Shown here: one piece after another, positions 10,573 to 22,127 of the stretch
Numbering within the stretch: position 1 is the first letter of the stretch
Layout: each line of letters begins with the position of its first letter
From: Catenaria anguillulae PL171
Lineage: Eukaryota > Blastocladiomycota > Blastocladiomycetes > Blastocladiales > Catenariaceae
Length of the DNA: 64,000 nt
Direction of reading: 5' to 3'
Assembly (NCBI GenBank): GCA_002102555.1
Contig: MCFL01000081.1
Location: forward strand, 41,070 to 105,069
Notes under the pieces: model-generated
Seen by the model: only the letters and a program-made list of their open reading frames with translations
Told to the model about the DNA's origin: nothing
Database searches by the model: none
Position numbers and translations under genes: made by a program

Positions 10573-12987
10573 ATGATGTCCAAGCAGGCGCAACAGCCCA
10601 TGTCCTCGATCGTCCCCGAGGAACTGCTACTCGACATCCTCAGCCTGTGCCGGCCCGTTGCGCATCTGCCTGCCACTTGCCAAACGTTGCAGGCAAGCTT
10701 TGCCGTGCCGGCCAAGCAGCCCCATCGGATCTGGCTGCAGCGCCAGCAGCACAACCTCATCTTTCAAAGCCACGAGTATGCCCGCTACGTCACCAAGATC
10801 CTCGTACAGGAACGACCGTTGCGGCGAGCGATAATGGTCTCGCCCGTCTCCTTTTACCTCAAAGCGGCAACGCGCAAGTTTGCTCCCCTTGTGGCAGCCG
10901 ACCCCGGAACGCAACCAAGTCCGGCAACGGTCCTCTCTGCATCGTGCATCGAGTGGCTCTTCAGTCAAGTTGGCCCGTTTCAAAACCTGCGTCGACAAGG
11001 GTCTCGTGTCGATTTGCTGTCGGAACTGCAGCGAGCCAGAGCAGACCTTTTTGCAAGCGACGCTCCGGCGCTCACATGGCGCCTCGTTCCCGATTCGTTG
11101 CTGCTGGCCGCCTACTTCATTCGAATGTCGCAGCTCGACCTGCTCCAAGCCACCCTTGTGCATCTCCGCTCGCTCTTGCCAAATCTCGGCAAGACTTTGG
11201 CAACATATCGCGATTGGTATCCAATCACTTGCGCATCGTTGAATTACTACTATTTCGGCTACGGCGACGACACTGCCTTGTCATACCCAACACTTGTCAG
11301 CACGTTCGCTCTGGTCGATTGGTCGTCTCCTGCGCTCGAAATCATCTCGCGCGTATTTGCCGATGATGGGTTTGACGTAACCATTTCCGCCAACTTTGCT
11401 GCCTCTAACCCGGGCATTCTCAATGCCATGATGCGCCGCCTCGAGCAAATTTCCTTTCCCCCCTCAGACTCGCGCCGTGTTCTCGCGATTCTCGAGTGGT
11501 TCCAGCGCCATGGAGCCTACGTCAGCCCCGAGCACTGCCCATTTGTTTCCATACATGTTGCGCACAGCTACCCTGTTTTCGCCGATGTCCTTGCTCAACA
11601 CGATTTGGCTCGACTTCCTCATGTCGCGAGTGGCCAGGCCAAGGATCAGCTTGGCAGGCTGATTGGCCAATATGTCATGACGCAGGGACGATCTGATTAT
11701 CTGCAACTTGCGCTGGAGCATGGCCTCCTCAATCACCAAAATGTTGGCTCACTGTTCCATCATGCCGTCTTGACTGGCAACAAGGCGTTGGCGGACACGA
11801 TTGCCGCCCAGTGTATCAAAAGCAACAGCCAGTTGCATGACGTTGTGCATTACGGTTCGTTCACATGATTTTTTCGTTCTCATCTCAGTAAAAGCGAACG
11901 CTCACGCACGTTGGTGATACCTCACAGTGTTCGTCCATGCTTCCTTTGCCAAGGAAGAGACACCCGCGGACCACTTTGTCGCCCTGCTCAACTGCCTCGT
12001 CACTTATGCTTATCCCAACAGCAGCAGCCGGGACCCAACCGACTTTCTCATCACCAAATCCAGTAATGCCCGCACCACCTCTGTCAGCAGCCTCCGGTCA
12101 ACAAAGTGCCTCAACACCATCCTGTTTGACCGGCGTGCAAACTTGCTCTTTGCATGGGACTTGCCGAGGTACTTGAGCGCGCGACTGAGCCCCGTGATTG
12201 GATGGGTCGGAAGTGCCGATGACGTCCAATTTCTGTCCAAGGTGATTGACGAGTGTGCCGTGCATCACGCCACAACAACGTGGGATGCCCTGGATTTCCA
12301 GCAAGTCGTTTGGGCGTGTGCAATTCGGATGACTGCGCTGGCGTACGAGGTGACGGAGCACCAGGCAAGTGTGAGGGAGGTGGGCGACGAGGAGATGACA
12401 AACGTCGAGTTTGTCGCGGCAGCGGCATTGGCGAGAATCAAGACCGACGTCACGTTTACCCAGCTCATTCCTTTGTCGTGCACAAATGCATTTCGCGCGG
12501 CAATCGCGCCTGCAACAGCCATCCGGCCGCGACTTTCGCGTACGTGCGACCGAGCTCAACCGCGCACCGTCCGCAGTGTACTCGTCAACACCTTGTTCCG
12601 GCTCGACCCAAAGTTTGTCTTTTCGTATGCATTCGCCAAGTTTCGATCGCATGCGATGGATCATTTTGATCCGGCAACGGCACTCGATTTGGCCGATTTC
12701 AAGTTCCCATTCTTGTTCAAGCCTGGAAGCAACTGCCCGAGGCTGCGATCGTAAAGTGGGTCAACGTACACAGTGCTGTGGGATTGGTCAGGGTTGCGCT
12801 CGAGGCCGCGACTGGAGAGGATGATCATGTGACGGTAGGTGAGATTGTGGCTGTGGTGGATCGGTTGCCGGGCAAGATTAGAAGATCCTGGCAGTTTGTT
12901 GTTGGGTTGCGTTCTCTCATGAGAAAGATGCCGGCGAGGGCGGCGGTGCTTGAGCGAGGGTTGGAGCAGAGTCAGTGGATTGATTAG
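10573..12987 (+). CDS. F-box-like protein, paralogue A
   Basis: Exons 10573-11854 and 11928 onward, joined by a 73-nt intron. The N-terminus carries an F-box-like helix set (VPEELLLDILSLC, then HLPATCQTLQ and RIWLQRQ). F-boxes tether SCF ubiquitin ligases through Skp1. The rest (about 700 residues) is helical without a known repeat. The frame after 11928 closes at 12754, but coding-like sequence continues to 12987 in another frame (GLVRVALEAAT to SQWID). Either a 41-nt intron at 12751-12791 joins them in phase, giving 766 residues, or there is a one-base shift near 12,700, as LVQAWKQLPEAAIVKW upstream in that frame looks coding. An upstream ATG at 10486 is also in frame. The gene is similar throughout to the decayed copy at 13.8 kb, so this one is the probable functional parent. 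Confidence 0.65.
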
Positions 12988-13229
12988 CGGGAGCAAATGA
13001 AGCGGTTTGAGCCAGCGCAAACGGAGGAGGTGGTGGATTGTGAGGGAGCCGAGGAAAATGATTGCATGTTTGAGGAATTTGTCATATGGTGAATAACTTG
13101 GAGGTGAATACAGACAAGTTGATTTTGTGCATGCCGGTTGATGATGGTCAACTCAACGTCACGCCGATTCCAGCAGATGGAAAGTTGAACAAAATCGACA
13201 ACATAGACCACAAATCACCTACCTTACAT

Positions 13230-13446
13230 ACCCGAAACCCCCTGACGATCCGCCCGACGGGGCGTGACGCCTCGACCTCGGAACTGGTATAATGGTTGGG
13301 ATAGTGTACTTTCGGGTTTTGATTTGGTTTGTGTTCGGCAGGTGGTAGGCGAGGGTAATTGCCCGTGTGGATGATGAGGCCGCGTGGGTGTAGCTGTCTC
13401 GGACCGCCGGCATGCCTTTGTCCTTCCGTGCTTCGGCCCTGCTGCC

Positions 13447-13475
<29 letters not shown>
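13230..13475 (+). repeat. SINE-like tract with Pol III A-box and poly(A) tail
   Basis: TGGTATAATGG at 13285-13295 fits the tRNA A-box consensus and is set in a tRNA-like context (CTCGGAAC before it, TTGGGATAG after it). The unit ends in 29 uninterrupted A residues at 13447-13475. A B-box is not convincing and no target duplication is visible. The rest of 12988-13816 shows no gene. Confidence 0.35.
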
Positions 13476-13479
<4 letters not shown>

Positions 13480-13816
13480 CGGAGTCATGAACTGTGATGT
13501 CGACGTCAATACATTGGCCAGAATTACTTATGTATTGTTACCATGGTATGATATGAAACCGTCAACGCAAAGTGAATGAAACTGCTATGTACATATGAGA
13601 ACCATTCGCTCACTTCTGTTCCAATGTGTGGCAAGTCTGTGCAACCAGCAGCTGATCAGCACCACGAACAAGGAGGGGCTTCCTGCCGCGAGGGGAGACG
13701 GATGGCTGTTGGAAGTGGATGGGGAATACGGAGCTCTTTAGAACAGAATATAGTCCACGTACTACCGATAACTTCCGCTGGCCACGCCGACCACCATCAC
13801 CACCGTACTTAACATT

Positions 13817-14994
13817 ATGACGACCTCACCAACCGACCAATCTGGGCCGGATGCGTCCGAGTCGGCCGGCGACTCGGTATCTTCGCTCCTGCCCGCCGAA
13901 CTCTTGCTCAGCGTCCTTTCCCTCTGCTGTCCGATCTCACGCCTTCCCTCAACTTGCCGAGCACTGTCCGCAAGCCTTTCCCCCGGCAGTCAACCCCAGC
14001 GCATTTGGTTCCAGCATCTGGCCCAGCAAGTCATCTTCCGCAATCCCGAGCACAATCCAAAGGTGGTCAATTGGTGCTATTCCCCGGAGCTTCCGCACCA
14101 TAGCAACAACGAACGGTACCCCTCGATTGCTCAAATCGAGTCGCCCATGTCCTACTATCTCAAGGCGAGTATCCCAGCAGATGGTCGTTCAATTTTCCGT
14201 GGTGGTTGTGCTTCGGGACTGGCGCCCGAGCCCGGTTCGCAACTGCCGGCAACCATTTTTACCAAGGATTTCGTTCAGGTGCTCTTTAGTTCCGCGGGGC
14301 CGTTTGCAAAGTTTCAGCGACACAATGTGGAAACGGATTTGGTGGCCATGCTCGAACGCATCCGCCCAGACGAGATCTTCGACGACGATGGCAGTGGACA
14401 ACCAGCGTTTGCGCGCACTTGGCACTTAATTCCGGATGCTTTCTTGCTGGCAACCTTCTTCATCCGAACGTCCCAGCTTGACTTGCTCCATGTCACCCTC
14501 ACACACCTCCGCTCGTTGTTTCCAACGCTAGGCGCAGCCTCGGCGCCATTCCAAATTTGGTCTCGCTTGATGCTTGATAATCGCACATCCGTCCTCGCAT
14601 GGCTCTCCAACATTACTGCCCATTCGGACTTGTCCATGACTTATCCGACATTCTTGTGCTCGATTGGTCGTTACCTACCCTTCAAGTCATTTCACGCGTG
14701 TTTGCCGACTCGTGCGACGCATCAACCATAGCCGCGCTTGTCACCACGAGTCGGCCGCTTTTTTCTTGCTTGATGTGTACACTGGAGCAAGTTACATCAC
14801 CGCCATCCAGCTCGGCACGTGTCGTTGACGTTCTTCGCTGGTTGCGCAATAACAAGGCGCTCATCGACCTGCAGCACTTTGCAGCCGTTTCAGTTTGGAC
14901 TGGCAACAGCTTGTGGCGTGCCACGTCTCACTCAGTCAGATCAGTGAACCATCCCCAACACAACTCGGAATCACTCGGGATCAGATTGGAAGAT
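13817..14994 (+). pseudogene. Decayed F-box-like paralogue B, truncated by a retroelement
   Basis: The first 280 codons (13817 to about 14660) align with paralogue A: LPAELLLSVLSLC with VPEELLLDILSLC, then HLIPDAFLLATFFIRTSQLD with RLVPDSLLLAAYFIRMSQLD. Near 14660 the frame breaks: the match continues in another frame as DWSLPTLQVISRVFADS (A has DWSSPALEIISRVFADD) up to the F-A-A-V-S block. A second shift follows, after which only ITRDQIGRL can be matched to A (AKDQLGRL). Similarity stops at about 14,994, where a TATA-containing retroelement promoter begins. About 300 codons present in A are missing and do not reappear downstream. Two frame breaks plus loss of the 3' half make this a pseudogene. 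Confidence 0.8.
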
Positions 14995-17857
14995 TGAGGT
15001 TTTGTGTACTATTGTATATAAGGGGAGCGGGACCCACACCCGGGTTCTGCTCCTCAGCTAGAGTATACTCGTTCCTATCGACCTTTGCTGTCTCCCTTTT
15101 CATTTTTTTTCGATAAGGAAGCTGCCCACAACATCTCAACCTCATCATGCCCACCGACGATCCTGCCGCTGCGACCGCCGACGTTCCCACCCTGGGCGAC
15201 CCCAGCTGGCCAATCCCCGCCGACATCTCGGATGCTGACCTCTTGCGGCATCTGTCCCTCCTGGCCGCCTCGACCGTTCAAGAACTTGCCGCCATCCCGC
15301 AAGACCTGCGTGCGGATCTGCTCCAACGCTCGCGCTCGCTCTTGAAAACCTATGCCAACCAAGCCATTGAACTCGAGTCTGCGCCCGAGGGCGAATCTGC
15401 CGCACAAGCCCGAGACCGCAACTCACGCCGAGCCCTTGCCAACAGCAACACTGACCGCCTCCAAACGGTCCGACAGCGCCTCAGCTCGGCTTGGGATTCG
15501 GACGATAAGGACAAGGCCAAGAAGCCAACAAGTGGCGACAGTAACACCGACTCTCTCATGGACAAGTTCAAGCGCCGTGGTCCTCGCTACTGCCTTGCTG
15601 GTGAAACCCGCAACGTGCAAGAAACTCCGCTGTCGTACCTTGTCGCATTGTTCTCGTTCATCCTTGATGTAAGGGGTTCTCATCCAGACGTTGCCGAGGT
15701 GCTGCGTACTGCGAGTGAATATGTGGGCGAGACCCACTTGAAAGGGGTTTTGGCGGGCGCCAGATCACCATTGTCCATTCCCCAAGCGGCACGCTTGGTG
15801 GGTAAAGCGCTGCAGAGTGCCGAATCAGCTGATTTGTCTGCCTTGCTCCATCGCTGGACGAATGCTCGCCTCCGCGAAGGCAAAACCGTTAAGGAGTACA
15901 TTGGGTCAGTCAGCAACCACCTGCTCCTTGTAGACGACACTCAGCACAAAGACAACCCCGGCCACCTTGCCTTATTGTACTCGCCAACAGTCAAGCTCGA
16001 AATCTTCCGAACGCTTGAGCCGCTGCCAGGTGCCAACCAAGTCGCTCTTCTGGAAATGTTGGATGACCCGAACAAGTCCATCTTTGACATGGCCAAGGGC
16101 ATCGAGCAACAGGTGATTACCCGTACTGGCAAGCACAAACCAGAAGGCAAAGCCGACCACCGCCCGAAATCCGGTGCGCATTACAACAAGGCCGGTGCCA
16201 ACACGCATTATGACAAGACCAGTGCCGCAGGCAATGGCACCAAGCACACTGATCGTGGGCGGTCCAACCTGCATCGTGGCCGAGACCATGACCGCGACTC
16301 TCACACCACGCAAGAACAGTCGTATCGCCCGCGCTCAAACGCTCAGAAAGAGCATGGGTCGTACCACGCCGAGCTCGCTGAGAGCGAGTGGCATTCTTTG
16401 CACGCAAGGAGGGTGGCATCCCCAGAGCCGCCCATGTCTCACTCACGTGGTCGTGATCATGATCGTCGCTCCCGTTCTCGCTCGGTTTCTCTCTCACGCT
16501 CGAGATCCCATGGCCGCCGCCGCACCCACAGCCGCTCGCGCTCCCGGGACCGCCCAAGCAGCAACCGCCACGGACCATCGCGCTCGGCCAGCGACGAGCA
16601 CCTCGTCTACTACAACGAGCGCTCCGCTTACCGTCGCGACATGGCGCGCCTCGACTCGCATGCTCACGGCCCACCCAGGATTGCACAACGCGAGCCGTGT
16701 GCTCTGTGTGCTGTTAACAAGCCCGAGAGGGCACACGTGGCGACGACGCACGACACCCATGGCTGCCGCGACCGTCTCGGGTGGCTCGTCGCTATGACCG
16801 ACAAGATTATTGCTGGTCTGTCACTGCTCTGTCCGGACGAGCTGCCTAGGCTTGATGACGTGGCCGAAAAGTGCCTGGACAGGCTTGTGCGGTTGTTTGA
16901 CGCGAAGCAAAGGGCGTCACGCGACCAGCGGACCATCGAAGTGCATCTCAACGCCATGTACGCGGCCCAAACCTGGCGCACGGTGCTCTTGCGCGACAAA
17001 TCGCGCCTCATCGAGAAGGCCTTCCACTCGTTTGTCGACAACCCACAGTACTTGCAGTACTTTGCGCCTGCACGGCAACACTCGGGTAGGTCCCACTTGC
17101 ATGAATGCACTTTCTATCAGCAGCACGCTGACCATGAACTGTTTTCCTTCCTGTCTCAGATTGACGAGGACATTGCAAAAGAGGCTGATGTTGCTGTTTC
17201 CAGAGCTGTTGCTGCCATTCGGGATATCCGCCGCTGGCGCATACCACCGCCCATCCATCTAGACCTTGTTATTGTTCCGTTTGCATGTGAGTCACGATTT
17301 GATCCAATGAATGAAGATTGTCCTGCTCCATCTTTGACTCTAACTGCGACCCTGGACACGGGCTCAGACATCACCATCATTCCCCGCCACAAGATTCAAC
17401 ATCTTGAGCAGTATTTGACGCCTGTGACGGGCACCGTCAGCAAGGGCGTCGGTGGATCTCTCTCGTTCACCCACACGCTTGATGCCGTGATTGCATACAA
17501 CAATCACTCTGTGGTCGCCACCGCCTATGTTGCCGACTCCCCAACGCTGCCAGTGTTGCTTGGGCGTGATATTTATCCTGCTCTTGGACTGGGCATCACT
17601 GGATTGGCGCTGCCAAACATGCATGGCTGGGAGCCGCAATCTGTCCATCCTGCCGACCAAAAGGCGACGCTCATCGATGACAGCGAGGAGCCGTGGCTTG
17701 AGGAGGATGCATTCCCGAGGGAACTCAGGAGGGAGCTTGAGAAAAACTCATGCATCCCGGTGGGAGCGGTGTGCACTCACCATATGTCAGAGGTCCGGCT
17801 AGACACGGATGGTGCACCGCCAAGATACAATCGGACGAATTACTTGCCCCAAATCGC
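14995..17857 (+). mobile_element. Truncated Ty3/gypsy-type retroelement fragment
   Basis: The fragment starts inside the F-box pseudogene with a promoter-like stretch (TATATAAGG at 15015) and a 5' leader, holds one gag-protease ORF, and ends abruptly before reverse transcriptase. No integrase, RNase H or 3' LTR is found in the window. Its 3' end coincides with the left end of the hAT element, which probably removed or displaced the rest. Confidence 0.7.
15015..15023 (+). promoter_or_regulatory. TATA box of the retroelement
   Basis: TATATAAGG lies about 130 bp before the gag ATG, followed by a GC-rich leader and a pyrimidine-rich tract. This is what a Pol II promoter in an LTR or leader would look like. 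Confidence 0.4.
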
Positions 17858-17861
17858 GTAG
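15147..17861 (+). CDS. Gag-aspartic protease polyprotein of a Ty3-type retroelement, 3'-truncated
   Basis: A single 904-codon frame. Residues 1-330 look like a retrotransposon capsid region (LLHRWTNARLREGKTVKEYI). Residues 330-490 form a His/Arg/Ser-rich basic linker with RS repeats, probably RNA-binding. A C-x2-C..H..C array (CALCAV, then HVATTHDTHGC) resembles an extended zinc knuckle. Residues about 730-830 are a retropepsin-like protease with catalytic LDTGSDITIIP and flap-to-end signature VLLGRDIYPALGL. The remaining residues are the linker that precedes reverse transcriptase in Ty3 elements (RYNRTNYLP). There the frame stops: the TAG stop lies in the end sequence of the adjoining element. 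The protein could still be made but cannot support transposition by itself. Confidence 0.78.
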   Translation: MPTDDPAAATADVPTLGDPSWPIPADISDADLLRHLSLLAASTVQELAAIPQDLRADLLQRSRSLLKTYANQAIELESAPEGESAAQARDRNSRRALANSNTDRLQTVRQRLSSAWDSDDKDKAKKPTSGDSNTDSLMDKFKRRGPRYCLAGETRNVQETPLSYLVALFSFILDVRGSHPDVAEVLRTASEYVGETHLKGVLAGARSPLSIPQAARLVGKALQSAESADLSALLHRWTNARLREGKTVKEYIGSVSNHLLLVDDTQHKDNPGHLALLYSPTVKLEIFRTLEPLPGANQVALLEMLDDPNKSIFDMAKGIEQQVITRTGKHKPEGKADHRPKSGAHYNKAGANTHYDKTSAAGNGTKHTDRGRSNLHRGRDHDRDSHTTQEQSYRPRSNAQKEHGSYHAELAESEWHSLHARRVASPEPPMSHSRGRDHDRRSRSRSVSLSRSRSHGRRRTHSRSRSRDRPSSNRHGPSRSASDEHLVYYNERSAYRRDMARLDSHAHGPPRIAQREPCALCAVNKPERAHVATTHDTHGCRDRLGWLVAMTDKIIAGLSLLCPDELPRLDDVAEKCLDRLVRLFDAKQRASRDQRTIEVHLNAMYAAQTWRTVLLRDKSRLIEKAFHSFVDNPQYLQYFAPARQHSGRSHLHECTFYQQHADHELFSFLSQIDEDIAKEADVAVSRAVAAIRDIRRWRIPPPIHLDLVIVPFACESRFDPMNEDCPAPSLTLTATLDTGSDITIIPRHKIQHLEQYLTPVTGTVSKGVGGSLSFTHTLDAVIAYNNHSVVATAYVADSPTLPVLLGRDIYPALGLGITGLALPNMHGWEPQSVHPADQKATLIDDSEEPWLEEDAFPRELRRELEKNSCIPVGAVCTHHMSEVRLDTDGAPPRYNRTNYLPQIA

Positions 17862-17924
17862 ACTTGCCACGTGCTCAATACTGGGTTTGCCTTCCACATA
17901 GTATATACTCAAAAATGGTGATAC

Positions 17925-18110
17925 TGCTGTATTGGTATCTGTCGCTTGCGAGATTTTTTTGAGAACCAGTATTGGTTTTTGGGCATTTTTTCACCATTTT
18001 TCAGTATATTGGTGGGTGGTATTGGTATTTCAGAGTCTGGTGCTCAGGCAGTATTGGTATTCAGGAATCTGATGTTGGCATAGTATCAGCATTTAAATGG
18101 GCAGTATTTG
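17925..18110 (+). repeat. Left subterminal repeats (CAGTATTGGTAT type)
   Basis: At least five copies of a motif near CAGTATTGGTAT occur in under 200 bp, for example at 17929, 17966, 18019 and 18048. Clustered short motifs next to the end of a DNA transposon are typical transposase-binding sites. The same motif recurs near 24.96-25.2 kb. Confidence 0.6.
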
Positions 18111-18198
18111 TAAAATAGTCTGATCATAAAAATTGGGAGAATACATTATGCGTACAATAAAGCTAAAATGGAGCAACATCTGACGAACACACACCACA

Positions 18199-21100
18199 TC
18201 ATTCCTCGGCCTCAGACAACATGGCCATTTTCTTCAACACGGTCGCCCGGAACAGCTGAGCTGACATGCGACCACGAGTATGCCGCAGGATGTTGCGGCA
18301 GACGGAGAAGATGCGCTCGACACTGGTGGATGTACCTGCGATGGGGAGCAGGTCCTTTGCCACCGAATGCAGCATTGGGAACCGATCCCTTTGCCCATGC
18401 CAAAAGGCAAACGAGTCAACACCTTTCCCATCTTCCTCAGCATATGCACTTGCACGTAGTGCCTCAGACTTCAGCAAACCCAGCTCAACTTGAATGGCGT
18501 CAATGCCAGCCGGCCTCGGGTTCTGCTGGTTCCTGCCTGAGCCGAGGATCCTTGCTTTTGCCTTGGCAAGGCTGCTGACGCCTTTCTTGGCACTCACGAT
18601 GCTTGCTTGCTGTTGTTTTTCTGTTGATGCAGGCTTGGGCAAGAGTGCTTTGACACGCTGCTCAAGTCTGCCAGAGCAAAATCCGTCTTGAGGTTAGCAA
18701 ACAGTTGCGCGGGCAAATGGCAAACAGCTCAAACATACGGTTCCTGGAGATACACTTGGAAGTAACTCTGGTCGTTTTCCCAGCGCTTGACCGTGTCACC
18801 GCCATTGGTTTCTGGATCCAACAATGTCGACAAACTGTGCAGGTCGCTGGTGTTGTTAAAGTGCTTGAGGATGAGCCCATAGCAAGCAATTGCTGCAACA
18901 GCAGCGGCTTGCTTTGGCGTCAATCCGGCAAGGGACAGTGTACCAGCACCAGCCATTTTACTGGCAAGCTTGTCCTTGGGGACCTTTTCCTTGTCAACCT
19001 TTTCCTTGACCCGGCCTTGCACTGAAACCAGATCCAAGATGAGCTGATTCTCGTCGTCATCATCCTCACTAATCAGTGCAAAGACGGATTCTTGCCCACC
19101 AATGATGTCAGGTGCACTGGAATCCTTGGTTGCCTGTGAATCATGAACACCGCCAAACGCCATTTCGATTTCCTTGGCCCTCTCGCTCTCAAGGCCATCC
19201 TCGGCTACCTTGCCTTCCTCGTCCTCCTCCTCATCTTGATCAAACTCGCCAATGACATAGCCAGCTGCATCATCGCCCAACAAAGGATTCGCAGCAAAAT
19301 CTGCTGGTGCCTGCTTGAGGTTGATAGCGCTGAGCACATCTTCTTGATCAACGCGAGCAAAATCTGATGGGTGCAAACGGGAGGCAACAAACTCGTCCAA
19401 GGTGTCCATCAGTCCATCGTAGCATGGTAAGACCCACGGCAAAGTCCATGTATCAACACCAGCAGCGGTGAACTGTGTGTACTCCCAGAAAGGGCAAAGC
19501 AGTTCCACAAATTCCTCTAGCAAAAGAATGAAGTCAGCAGGTGGATCACTGGCAGGATGCAAAACAAATGAAGGGCACAAACCAACGTAGTCCCAATGGT
19601 GCTTTTCAAGCAACCCAAGACGTTCATCGTTAACCCAAGTGGACGCAAGAAGGATGGCTGGCTTCAATTCCAGTAGTCGATTGAGGGCTTCCCAGGTGCT
19701 GTTCCAACGTGTCCGGACATCATGTCGAGGGACCTTGTATTGAATACCTGCTGCATTGCACGCCTTTTCAAGCGCTGTGCGGATGGTTGGGCTGTAGTAG
19801 AGTGCCGACAGGAGTTTCCTCAGCTGGTAATGCAAGTGGTGTGTTAGTCAGAGTCAAACTGATGCAGACAGAAAACCAGTGCAAGTTTAATCACATACCC
19901 CAGGTACAAGCCAGTGGAGAATGTCAATGACCCGTTGCGCAGCTCGGTTGGTGCTGTGCTGCAGGCAGTACACGCCCTCAATTTTGTGGGACGAGCCTTC
20001 CCTGCGAAGCACGCCGTTGAGGGTATCAAGGGCTTTTGTGTTCGATGAGGCATTGTCCATTGTCAGCGCAACAACTTGCTCAAGTGTGATGTTGTATGTA
20101 GCAAGCACGTTCTTGATTAGATGAGCAATTTCGTCACCAGTCTTGGCATTGGTTGGGACAAAGTCGAGGAGAGCTTGGTGGTGGATCGCATGTTGATCGT
20201 CGATCGTGAGGAAGGACGCGGTGATTGCTGTTTGATCAAGTGAGACAGCGGCACAGTTGATGAGACAGGAACGCGTCAAGCAGCACAGGATGAAAGTCTT
20301 CGGGTCCTGAAGACTTTGGGAGGTAGGCAGGGAGAGAGACATGGACAGCAAAAAGTCTTCGGATCCTGAAGACTTTGCAAACGCGTAGGGAAGGATCGTG
20401 ATGGGCAGTGAAAATGAACATACCAAAAAATTGCACTTGATTCCCCGCAGTCCACCCATCCATGATGATGTTAAACTTGGACGACGAGCCCTTGACGAGC
20501 GTTTGGAGCTCTTCAATCACCTTTTGAGACGACGCAACAATCCGTTTGGTCATCGTTGTGCGCCCAAACAAACGGAACTTGCCCCCAGCCAATTCAATAA
20601 GCTCGCGGAAGTTTTTGTCGTCCACAACCCGGATTGACTGATTCGTCCCAACCAAGAACCGAACCACCGCCTCGTCAAATTTGGCCTGTTGTGCAGGGCT
20701 GGGCCGCCGAGCACCTGCAGCTGGCCCAGCCATGGCGGCACGGATGTCAGTTTGCCCTCGGCCAGGTTCCTTGTTCTTGGTCTTTTTGGCGGAAGCGAAT
20801 GCGTCTTTCAAATCTTCTTGCTTGCTCATGAACTTTTCATGGTGGTGGAAGAGGTGGGAGGCAAGGTTGGTGGTTGTGTGCGTGCTGTTGACAACCTTGG
20901 CCATGCAAAGGCGGCAAAGGTAGAGGTTGTCGGCAGTTTCAAAAGTTGCGGCCATTGGCAGAGTGGCCCCAGTCATACCCAGAACAGTTGCGAGGCGGTG
21001 GAGGACGTCGGCGTACTCGGCAGGATCTGGGCTCTGGTTCGGAGGGAAGAAGTACTTGCCGTATGCCCCCAATTTGGTTGAAGGTTTGGGCTGATGCGAC

Positions 21101-21338
21101 GTGTTGGTGGAGGTGGTGGTGGTGGATTGATCGGTTGATTCTGCTTTGGCAGAAAGCGAAATGGGACTCAGAAACTGGAGTGGGGCATGAAGAAGGGAAG
21201 GGCCAACATACCATGGTCGCTGTCATCGAGTGAAATCACGTCATCGCTCATGTTGGGCCGCTTGTTGACTGCTGGCTGGCGGTCCGGGGAGCGAGAAGCT
21301 TGTCTCTTGCGACCCGCTGAGGAGGTGGTGGTTGTCAT
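18199..21338 (-). CDS. hAT-superfamily transposase with BED zinc finger
   Basis: Five exons on the minus strand: 21338-21212, 21140-20424, 20227-19899, 19823-18739 and 18667-18199. They total 2727 nt, an exact frame of 908 residues. Domains in order: a BED-type finger (CRLCMAK then HLFHHHEKF, residues about 115-150), the hAT catalytic core (NIIMDGWTAGNQVQFFG; ALTMDNASSNTKAL with an Asp; VRTRWNSTWEALNRLLEL), an acidic insertion (DQDEEEDEEG) and the C-terminal dimerisation region (DLLPIAGTSTSVERIFSVCR). The enzyme would cut and paste the element by binding its ends in the nucleus. No stop or frameshift was found, so it may be active. The 196-nt second intron carries two copies of a 25-nt palindrome that is also found in an intron of the partner gene. 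Confidence 0.88.
20293..20317. repeat. Intronic palindrome copy 1
   Basis: Arms AAAGTCTTC and GAAGACTTT with a 7-nt loop, inside intron 2 of the hAT transposase. The nearest sister copy starts 59 bp away (20352). Confidence 0.75.
20352..20376. repeat. Intronic palindrome copy 2
   Basis: Same 9-bp arms (AAAGTCTTC / GAAGACTTT) and a loop differing by one base from copy 1; it lies in the same 196-nt intron. Confidence 0.75.
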
Positions 21339-21544
21339 GTTTGTCCTGCGAATGTGGATGGCTGACTAGTAATTGCCAAAGGGAGCCAGGTCACAGCCAT
21401 GTGAGGCAAACACTCTGCCGACACCGCTGACAAGGGCACATGGGAAATGCAGGGAGCTGATTCTGATATCGATTTATCCATCACATGGTCACACATGATC
21501 TGCTGCCTGGTGCAAACGGCCAATTGCGAGTCAGAGTCATCGTT

Positions 21545-22127
21545 GCGATTTCGACCACTTGCCGACATGCCGCCGACATACCAATGGTATCAAAAGATTC
21601 GCAGCAATTGGTTTCCCAGTGAATATCTTGTCGAAATGTGAGTGCCGCTCATGTGCCGCAGTCCATTTCCCGCCAAGTGTTCATGTCGGAAAACGCGCAC
21701 AATGAACAGACATGACATGGTGCCCGTCGTGAGACAATGCGATTTCGACCACTTGCCGGCATGCCGCCGACATACCAATGGTATCAAAAGATTCGCAGCA
21801 ATTGGTTTCCCAGTGAATATCTTGTCGAAATGTGAGTGCCGCTCATGTGCCGCAGTCCATTTCCCGCCAAGTGTTCATGTCGGAAAACGCGCACAATGAA
21901 CGGACATGACATGGTGCCCGTCGTGAGACAATGCGATTTCGACCACTTGCCGGCATGCCGCCGACATACCAATGGTATCAAAAGATTCGCAGCAATTGGT
22001 TTCCTGGTGAATATCTTGTCGAAATGTGAGTGCCGCTCATGTGCCGCAGTCCATTTCCCGCCAAGTGTTCATGTCAGGAAACACGCACATGAAGTGACGG
22101 TGCTGGTCATGAGACAAGTTCAATGTT
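21545..22127 (+). repeat. Three tandem 194-bp repeats
   Basis: Copies start at 21545, 21739 and 21933 with GCGATTTCGACCACTTGC and are nearly identical, differing by a few substitutions. They sit in the centre of the hAT element between its two divergent genes. No open frame spans a unit consistently. They could be a shared upstream regulatory block or internal transposase-binding repeats. Confidence 0.85.

Noticed and set aside
13219-13509. Poly-phenylalanine protein on the minus strand
   Set aside because: It is translation of the 29-A tract of the SINE-like element.
21545-22127. CRISPR-like array
   Set aside because: The unit is 194 bp without unique spacers, in a eukaryotic transposon; plain tandem duplication.
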